Shown: positions 8,956 through 16,800 of the stretch, piece by piece | How the letters are laid out: every line of letters starts with the position of its first letter | How positions within the stretch are numbered: the stretch's first letter is position 1 | From: Gammaproteobacteria bacterium 42_54_T18 | Lineage (GTDB): Bacteria > Pseudomonadota > Gammaproteobacteria > Pseudomonadales > Ketobacteraceae | Length of the DNA: 64,000 bases | Direction of reading: 5' to 3' | NCBI GenBank assembly: GCA_002163245.1 | Contig: MAAL01000096.1 | Location: 104,753 to 168,752 of the forward strand | Program-made: the position numbers and the translations under genes | Notes under the pieces: model-generated | The model's database searches: none | Seen by the model: the letters and a program-made list of their open reading frames with translations, nothing else | What the model was told of the DNA's origin: nothing

Positions 8956-9851
8956 AATGATTACCTAAAATGGATCTTACGTTTATTCTGTTGGAGTGTT
9001 ACTACAGACAGGTTGGAAATATTTTCACAAAGCCACAATAAGTTGGCAGCAAAAGCAAAGGTTTCTGTAATGATTATGCGTTCGGAAGTACCTGTCGATT
9101 CAATTGCTAGGTAATCGAATTTTCCTTCTTTCTCCAGCAAGTAACCTCCGATAACAGATCCTCTCGCAAAGTGCAGAAAATTCAGCCACCACTCACTTCA
9201 TTGATAAAACACTGTCACAGGCTGTTTTGTTATAATGAGAATGGCCTGATTAGGGCTAAGAACTAGCGTTCCCTACACTTTAGATATGTTATAACATATC
9301 ATTTATGATTGCAAAACCATCCAATTGGGGGTTAACCCAGAATAGGAGGTATGGGGACTTATATATGCTGAGCTCCGCATAATCGAGTTACGGAACAAAC
9401 TGTGGAAAGGCGGAGTCTCGACAAAAATATTTCACGAGTTTTCTGGGTCACTATCTCATGATGAGAAAAGAGATTCTGAGAGATAGCAGATACAAATCAA
9501 AATCTAACAAGATGATACTACCGCCTATGGCGGCAGATCAAAGCACTATTTCTAATGTCCGCTTTTTCGAAGTTTGCCTGTTTTCTTCCATACATGATTT
9601 TGTCCCCTCTGTGACAGAAAGCACCCCTGATACTGATACCCCAATAGACCGCTTTATAAACACTGCAGACTATTCCGGCAACAGGCATTCTTTTTTTAGA
9701 CCATTTTATTAATATCTTAGCTGGGGCATTTGACGTCATTTTAACCTTTGCCTCGAACGTCCGGATTGGGCGATAAGGAGCCTCCCTACGAGAACGACCT
9801 ACCATCATTCAACTAAGCAATGATTTAGTACAAATAGTATAATTCAACCTA
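8956..9851. other. 896-base stretch without a confident gene
   Basis: This region separates zur from the SDR gene, which end tail-to-head on the same strand. It holds the palindrome at 9283-9300. Its open frames (for example 9458-9712 plus and 9518-9808 minus) have biased, low-complexity or unrecognisable translations. A good Shine-Dalgarno (AGGAGG, 9345-9350) precedes a six-codon frame at 9352, MGTYIC then stop. It may be a long leader or a decayed gene. Confidence 0.4.
9283..9300. promoter_or_regulatory. Perfect 18-bp palindrome, candidate Zur box
   Basis: GATATGTTATAACATATC is its own reverse complement. It contains the ATGTTATA core of gammaproteobacterial Zur boxes, although the two halves are closer than in the Escherichia coli znu site. 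It lies about 330 bases upstream of zur, with no gene between, so a long leader would be needed if it controls the zinc operon. Confidence 0.45.
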
Positions 9852-10661
9852 CTAACGATGCTCCCGCCGAGCCGCTAGAGTGTTATACAGTCCAGGAAAA
9901 AAACGTTTAATCGTAGGTGCTAAACCACTTATCCCCTTACCAATAACAATCTCATCCTTGCCTTGTTCAATAGCTGAGATAATTTGTTGGCAACACTCTC
10001 CAGCGGTTAACCCTTCCTCAATAGACGCCTCATTAGTCTGCTGAGCTTTACCATTGGCATCCAATGCATTTTTTGCAATATCGGTGTTGATAAAACCAGG
10101 ACAGACAGTCAAACATTGAACACCCTGAGAGCTCACTTCTGCTCGCAAACAGTCCATAAAGCCAACTACTGCGAATTTAGACCCCGAATACCCTGTGCGT
10201 AATTTTGACCCCACCTTACCGGCGACACTACTGATACAAACAACCGAACCCGTTCCCCGATCCACCATGCCAGGTAATACCACCTTGGTTAACGCCACAG
10301 TGCCCAAATAGTTCACATCCATAATACGTCGATAGACAGAGAAGTCTGTTTCTAAAAACAGACCTCGCTGTGATATGCCTCCGTTATTAACCAAAATATC
10401 AACAGGGCCAATATCCGACAAGGCCTTGGTTGCACTTTCCATCAAACTATCAGCATCCGCAAGATCCAGCGGTACCACCCAATGACGCTCAACACCACCA
10501 GTCAACGCTGCTCGAACCGTTTCTAATACATCACCACGACGAGCAGAGAGAACAACCCTCGCCCCCTGGTCTGCAAACTGATGAGCAAGTTCTTTGCCGA
10601 TGCCTGAACTCGCCCCTGTTATCCAAACCGTTTTATTCGCAAAACCTGCTTTATTTCCCAT
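9852..10661 (-). CDS. Short-chain dehydrogenase/reductase, DHRS7-like
   Basis: The 269-residue protein has the classical SDR order: cofactor loop TGASSGIG (residues 15-22), NNGGIS, and a catalytic set of Ser145, Tyr158 and Lys162 (SSVAGK then YSGSK). The C-terminus (VIGKGISGLAPTIKRFFPGLYNTLAARR) resembles the DHRS7/11beta-HSD-like group, which often reduces steroid or other hydrophobic ketones. An Arg pair after the second strand (SARRGD) suggests NADP preference. The substrate is not known. It is 44 bases downstream of the drug-exporter gene on the same strand and may share its transcript. Confidence 0.8.
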   Translation of the reverse strand: MGNKAGFANKTVWITGASSGIGKELAHQFADQGARVVLSARRGDVLETVRAALTGGVERHWVVPLDLADADSLMESATKALSDIGPVDILVNNGGISQRGLFLETDFSVYRRIMDVNYLGTVALTKVVLPGMVDRGTGSVVCISSVAGKVGSKLRTGYSGSKFAVVGFMDCLRAEVSSQGVQCLTVCPGFINTDIAKNALDANGKAQQTNEASIEEGLTAGECCQQIISAIEQGKDEIVIGKGISGLAPTIKRFFPGLYNTLAARREHR

Positions 10662-10704
10662 TTTGACCCTCTTACGATAATTCTTAAATTTGACGGCTAT
10701 TTTA

Positions 10705-11895
10705 TCAGACGTTATCTTTACGTGATCCGCTAGGAAGAATCAACCAGTAGCACAATACAGCACAACACCCTGTCCCAAAAATCACCAATGCCATAGGTAA
10801 AGGCGAGCCTTGTAGATACATCCCAACCAGCAACCCGCTGGCTGCCGCAGCCTCCATTTGAATAAAGCCCATCAGCGCAGAGGCCGTCGCAGCCATATGA
10901 GCAAATGGTCGTAACGCTTCTGCCGTGGCATTAGGCATAACGATCCCTACCGCCATAGCGACAAACGCCACCGGAACCACAACAAACAACACTGAAAACC
11001 ATTGCATCAAACAAAAAACAACCATTAAAAAGGAGGCACCACATGATATAGAAATGCCCAACCGAAACACTTTCCGTGACTGCCAGCGATAACCAATGCG
11101 TGCAGTGAATAAGTTTCCGCTAATATAACCCACAACAATACACACAAAATAAAACCCAAAGTGCTCTGTTTTTACTTCCATAAAAGTAATCAGAACAAAG
11201 CTTGCTCCCGATAGAAAGGCAAAAATACCGGCATACATACAGGCGGCGGTAAGCACATTGCCCATATAATCGGCACTTTTTAATAAAGTCAGATAGTTTT
11301 GAGTTATTTGTTTTGGATGCAATGATTGTTTTTCAGGCAACGACTCTGGCACACAAAAAATGACCAATCCCATCACAAAAACGCCACACAATGCCAACGC
11401 CCAAAACATTAACGACCAATCGCCGTATAATAGCAATAACCCTCCAATACTCGGAGCAGCAACCGGTGCCAATGCCATTAAACTTGAGACATAGGCTAAT
11501 GCTTTTACCGCTTGTTCCGGCGGGAATACATCACGAACCACAGCACGCCCCAACGTCGGTGCACAGCAAGCACCCATGGCCTGAAAAAAACGGAATATAA
11601 TAAGCTCTTCGATCGTATCGGATAAGGCACACAGCACACTCATCAATACATAAACACTTAGCCCTGCAAGCAATATGGGTTTACGCCCATAACGGTCAGA
11701 CAAGGGACCACACACAAGATGAAAAAATGCGAAACCTAATAAATAGCTTGAAAGTGTTAACTGCACTCGATCAACACTCGTACCGAACACCGTCACCATT
11801 GATGGCATCGCAGGCAGGTATAAATCGATAGATAACGGCCCTAGAGAAACAACGGCCGACAAAACAAAAATCAATCTGGATGTTGCTTGAGTCAT
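10705..11895 (-). CDS. Bcr/CflA family multidrug efflux MFS transporter
   Basis: The protein has 396 residues and twelve predicted membrane segments. The N-terminus (SLGPLSIDLYLPAMPSM) and the loop CGPLSDRYGRKPILLAG are diagnostic of the Bcr/CflA drug:proton antiporters, and TLGRAVVRDVFPPEQA follows helix 5 as in Bcr. Substrates in this family include bicyclomycin and chloramphenicol analogues; the actual substrate here cannot be read. It heads a possible two-gene unit with the SDR downstream. Confidence 0.88.
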   Translation of the reverse strand: MTQATSRLIFVLSAVVSLGPLSIDLYLPAMPSMVTVFGTSVDRVQLTLSSYLLGFAFFHLVCGPLSDRYGRKPILLAGLSVYVLMSVLCALSDTIEELIIFRFFQAMGACCAPTLGRAVVRDVFPPEQAVKALAYVSSLMALAPVAAPSIGGLLLLYGDWSLMFWALALCGVFVMGLVIFCVPESLPEKQSLHPKQITQNYLTLLKSADYMGNVLTAACMYAGIFAFLSGASFVLITFMEVKTEHFGFYFVCIVVGYISGNLFTARIGYRWQSRKVFRLGISISCGASFLMVVFCLMQWFSVLFVVVPVAFVAMAVGIVMPNATAEALRPFAHMAATASALMGFIQMEAAAASGLLVGMYLQGSPLPMALVIFGTGCCAVLCYWLILPSGSRKDNV

Positions 11896-12024
11896 ACTAC
11901 ACGTCTCAAAAAATAGCCATTGTACACGAGAGGACCTAACGGGCTATCATTTCCCAGGTTTCACCAATCCAAAAATTCTTTTATAATTCCCCAAATATGC
12001 TCCTATACCACCCGCCTCTAGACA

Positions 12025-12044
12025 AAGCTTCAGGGTTGAAGCTT
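12025..12044. promoter_or_regulatory. Inverted repeat upstream of the hybrid kinase gene
   Basis: AAGCTTCA and TGAAGCTT flank a 4-base loop, ending 31 bases before the GTG at 12076. It could be an operator or an mRNA hairpin in the leader of the kinase/megaenzyme operon. Function is not known. Confidence 0.35.
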
Positions 12045-12075
12045 GCGCTTATCGCGCTCATAAGGAATATGAAAC

Positions 12076-13854
12076 GTGACATCTTCAAAGCATCACCAAT
12101 CTCCTACCGCTAACATAGAGCAAGAATTGCTTCGTATGCTTGCGCTACAAGGGTGGATGGGGACTATTCCTACCGTTCTACTGCTCTCCGTCATTGCTAG
12201 CTTTGCATCAGAATATTTCCACCCAATTTACTGGGCAACCTGGTTAATTGTCGCCAGTACCTTTCTCTTTAGCCGTGCTGCGCTACTTATTCAACTACCC
12301 AAATTGACACAATATTCTGAACGATTTCGCATAAACATTGTTGTTTGTGGCAGCATTATTAGTGGCAGCCTCCATGCTTTCTCATTTATATTTTTCTTTC
12401 CTGAGTTTAGCGACTATCAACGTGCAATACACAGCATGATTATCATGGGTATCGGCGCAGTAACAATCATGACAACAGCTGGATTCTTGCCTATATCTCT
12501 CGCCTATATCATACCCGCTGGGCTTTCTTCATCCTCTATGTGGGTCATTACCACCTTACAAGACAATGGGGAACCAATTGGTTACATCGTTGCCGTCATG
12601 CTATGTGTAAGTAATATAACGATGTTAATACTATCAAAAGAAAGCTTCGGCCTTATCAGGGGTTTCTTTTCAATACGTAATCAACAAGAAGAGCTAAACC
12701 ATCAACTACAAGAGGCATTAAAAACAGCGGAAAGTGCTAGTCGAGCTAAAACCCGCTTTCTAGCATCCGCAAGCCACGACTTACGCCAACCTATTCACGC
12801 ATTATCACTTTTCAGTGGTGCTCTTTCTCGGCGAACCCTTGATAAAGAAAGTCGAGAAATAGCAGAGCATATGGACACGGCACTACAGTCATTAGTGTCT
12901 CACTTAGATTCACTATTAGACATATCTAAACTTGACGCGGGCATTGTACAAGCCAATGTTACGCCATTTAACTTACGCTTGATGGGTGAGCGTTTGCAGA
13001 GTGAATTTATCCCTTCTGCTAGCGAAAAAAATCTAAAGTTATGGTTTGACTGTGTTGACGATGCTTATGTTGAATCAGATGAATTTTTACTTGACCGAAT
13101 CCTTCGCAACCTAATCGCCAATGCAATTAAATACACACATTCTGGTAATGTGGAGTTAAGTATAGAAAATTTAGAACACACCCATCGGATTCGAATATCC
13201 GATACAGGTCAAGGTATTCCCCAAAGTGAGCAGACAAGGATATTTGAAGAATTCTATCAACTAGACAACCCAGAAAGAGACAACACACAAGGCTTAGGGT
13301 TAGGTCTAGCGATTGTTAACCGCTTAGTAAGCCTTCTAGATATTGACATACATTTAGAATCCAGTATCTCCACCGGCACCTGTTTTACACTTACCCTGGC
13401 CAAGTCCCACAAGATCCCAACACCGAACAACATCCTACCCCCAAGCCAATTTTCATGGGAAAATATCTCAGCCCTTGTTATCGATGACGATCACGAAGTT
13501 GGCCTTGGTATGAAAGTGTTGTTAGAAGGGTTGGGGTGTCACGTACTACTAGCGGACGGTACAGAATCCGCTATTCATATGGTAAGATCCACACGCCCCG
13601 ATATTATACTTGCTGATTTCAGGTTACGGGGAAAGGACAATGGAATATTGTCCATTCACTCAATTCATAAACTGTACCCTGCATTACCTGCAATTTTAAT
13701 CAGTGGTGACACAGCTCCCGAGCGACTTCTCGAAGCCAAGCAAGCAAATATTCAAATGTTGCATAAACCGGTATTAGTTGACGAATTGGAACAGGCAATA
13801 GCGACGTTATTTAAACACAAAGACATTCATCAAGAAGCTTGCCTTGAGGTTTAG
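12076..13854 (+). CDS. Hybrid sensor histidine kinase with C-terminal receiver
   Basis: Translation starts at a GTG, with AAGGAA upstream. The 592-residue protein has six or seven predicted membrane segments over residues 25-190 without a large sensor domain. HisKA follows, with phosphoacceptor His234 in SASHDLRQP, then HATPase (NLIANAIKYTHSGNVEL, ISDTGQGIP, GLGLGLAIVNRLV). The C-terminal receiver has the acidic pair in VIDDDHEVG, phosphoacceptor Asp514 (LADFRL) and Lys in MLHKPV. There is no DNA-binding domain, so a separate partner is required. It lies 21 bases before the giant oxidase-hydrolase-phosphatase gene and is probably cotranscribed with it. Confidence 0.88.
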   Translation: MTSSKHHQSPTANIEQELLRMLALQGWMGTIPTVLLLSVIASFASEYFHPIYWATWLIVASTFLFSRAALLIQLPKLTQYSERFRINIVVCGSIISGSLHAFSFIFFFPEFSDYQRAIHSMIIMGIGAVTIMTTAGFLPISLAYIIPAGLSSSSMWVITTLQDNGEPIGYIVAVMLCVSNITMLILSKESFGLIRGFFSIRNQQEELNHQLQEALKTAESASRAKTRFLASASHDLRQPIHALSLFSGALSRRTLDKESREIAEHMDTALQSLVSHLDSLLDISKLDAGIVQANVTPFNLRLMGERLQSEFIPSASEKNLKLWFDCVDDAYVESDEFLLDRILRNLIANAIKYTHSGNVELSIENLEHTHRIRISDTGQGIPQSEQTRIFEEFYQLDNPERDNTQGLGLGLAIVNRLVSLLDIDIHLESSISTGTCFTLTLAKSHKIPTPNNILPPSQFSWENISALVIDDDHEVGLGMKVLLEGLGCHVLLADGTESAIHMVRSTRPDIILADFRLRGKDNGILSIHSIHKLYPALPAILISGDTAPERLLEAKQANIQMLHKPVLVDELEQAIATLFKHKDIHQEACLEV

Positions 13855-13875
13855 TTATTATAAAAGAGATATCCT

Positions 13876-16800
13876 ATGTCCGACCGATCCACGACCTGGA
13901 TATCGCAAGGCTTTGAGGCCTTTATTGCACAACATAAAACGCACCAAATCACTGAATTTGACTACGACATCATTATTATTGGTAGTGGTTATGGTGGGGC
14001 AATCGCTGCATCTGAACTAGCTGGCTTAACAAAGCACGATAAACCTTTACGTATTTGCGTGTTAGAGCGTGGTAACGAATATTTGTCTGGAATGTTTCCA
14101 TCTGACGCATCAGATCTACCAAAACATATCCGTGTATCTGGTTCCAGAAAATTCCAGCATCAACAAACTGGACTATTTGATTTACACACCAGCGCCAGCT
14201 TAAACACGCTTGTAGCCAATGGATTAGGTGGAGGCTCTCTTATAAATGCCGGAGTTATGCTAGAAGCAAAACCTTCAGTATTTAACCATCGCTGGCCAAA
14301 AGAGTTACAGTACACTCATCCAAAAAGCCTTTTTTCTGGTTACTATGAATCTACAAAACAGTTACTGGAAGCAAAGGATAAGCACGGTGACAATACAATT
14401 GAGCGCCACCAATATCACCAACAAGAGGCATTAAAAAAACACGTAGCGCTTAAGCAACTTGCAGTACAAGATTCGAAAAATAGTACGCCATTGCATTTCT
14501 CTTCGACACCGCTAACCATAGCGCAAACAGAAAAAATTAATAATGCGGGAGTTAAACTTCAGGCTTGTAATCTATGCGGGGACTGCGCCACGGGTTGTAA
14601 TCAGGGTGCCAAAAACTCTTTGGATACCAACTTACTCGTCAAAGCCTTCAAACAAGGTGTTGAGATTTATACCGGCGCTACCGTTCGTAGTATCCAACCA
14701 ATTAACGATACAGCGGATGGCTGGTGCATTAATGCTGTACATACAAAAAAACACCTACAAAAACGCGAAGGCTCTCCAACAAAAATTACCACAAAAAAAA
14801 TTATCCTTGCAGCAGGAACTCTTGGGTCCACCGAAATACTTATGCGTTCGAAGTCAGAATCACTAATTTTTTCTGATCAACTTGGCAAAAGTTTTTCTGC
14901 AAATGGGGATATGTTGAGCGCCATATTCGACCAAAAAAACGTGGTTAACGCGGTTGCCAACGAGAATAAAGAACCTAACGACAGATACGTTGGCCCTACC
15001 ATTACGAGCATGATAGACCTAAGAGACAAGCCCCCCCACCTATTAATACAAGAAGTTACTGTACCAAGTTCTTTGCAGAAAATATTCGAAGATGTAACCA
15101 CAACGTTAAATAGCGTATCTAAATTGACAACAATGGATACGGAAATACACACCACAGGCCATCTACACAGTGATCCTCAATCGGTAGACAGCAATGTCAC
15201 CAAACACACGGCTGCTTACGTACTGATGGGGGATGATGGAGCGCGAGGTTCACTACAATGGGATAAAGATAGCACGAATGATGCTATCCAAGTACATTGG
15301 CCATCCCTCTCAAATCACCGCCTTTTTCATGAGCAAATCAATACACTAAAAGATTTGTTAACAACATCTAATGTCGGGGGAACGCTACTTACCAATCCGA
15401 TGTGGAGGCTAACATCAGCACCTCAAAGAAACAAAGGCACATTACTAACAGTTCACCCCCTTGGCGGCTGCGTAATGGCAGACGATGCATCGCTGGGGGT
15501 CGTAAATCACATTGGCCAAGTATTTAACTCCTCAAATAATGCAACCGTTTACGAAGGCTTAGTGGTACTTGATGGCGCTATTATTCCCTCTGCTATAGGC
15601 GCCAACCCTGCCTTAACCATTGCAGCCGTATCCTTGCGTGCCATACAACAACTCATAAAGATCTGGGAGTTAACAACACCTTCACCTCAAATTACACCAA
15701 CATCTCTTCCTATCGACCGACCTAAATATTCTCATACAAATACTGACAAAACCTCCACGAGCAAACCTACGACCCCAACTCGGATAGAAATCACGGAGCG
15801 TCTAACAGGACAAGTAACTCTCACGGATGCCGATAATCACCCCCTAGACTGCACCGTAGACCTTACACTACGTTTTAATGATTTTTCTATTCAGAATTTT
15901 GTGCGTAATAAACAACGCAGAATTACTGTGAAAAAAAACCCACCGAATCTCTCTTCTAACAATCCATCTAACAATGCATCAATAAGCCAACTTCGAATAT
16001 TTGATCGTAAAACGTGGTATCAACTAACTCAGAAAGGAGTAGACGAAAGTGAACTTGATAAAAATGCACTGCTAATCAGTCCGGTATCTGGAAGCTTGGA
16101 CATATTAACAAGAGAAGCATCAACGCCCTCCATTCGTGTTGCCAGAGCCCTTTGGCCCTGGTTACGCAATAGGGGTCTGAGAGAGTTATGGCAACATATA
16201 TTTCAAAGGCTATTCCGAAAAAGACCTTCGGTATTAAAAACCGATAAAAGCTTTCTATCACGGTATATTGAAACCATAAATAACATAAAATCAGTCACCT
16301 CGCGCGCAGGTGAAATTCGTAAATTTGACTATCAACTACAACTTCAACAACCAGAATTAGGTTGGCCAAAACAACTCAGTGGCTTTGATCACGCTGCTTC
16401 AGAAATAAAAATCAGTGGCCTAAAGCGCATTACCTACAAATCACATGCCAATCCATTACGACAACTTCAAGATATTCACCTTAAAACATTTCCAGGATTA
16501 CAACCAGCTCGTCATCAACCAAACCAATCCCCTGCATTCTTACGCTTTGACTCACGTTTTCTAGTACAAAATAAAGAACCGCTATTAAAAATAGTGCAAC
16601 AGCAGAATCAACCATCGGCGTTGATTGATATGGCTGCATTATCTCATTTTTTTCTACGCGTTATACTAAACATACATAAACTAAGTTTTCATTCACAAAA
16701 TTCGTCACCAACCCAGACGGCTAAGCGTTTGCCTGACTTTATTCAAGGTATTCCCACCCCAACGATAATTGAACTTAAAATTGACAGTATTTCGGAATCC

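Noticed and set aside
9201..9236. Possible promoter TTGATA…TATAAT
   Set aside because: The spacing is about 24 bases, too long for a sigma-70 promoter.
9519..9535. Short CCGCC/GGCGG hairpin
   Set aside because: Only 5 bp with no T-run or conserved surroundings; not convincing as terminator or operator.
9458..9712. 84-codon plus-strand frame and the 96-codon minus-strand frame at 9518-9808 overlapping it
   Set aside because: They overlap on opposite strands, neither has a good start signal or any known motif.
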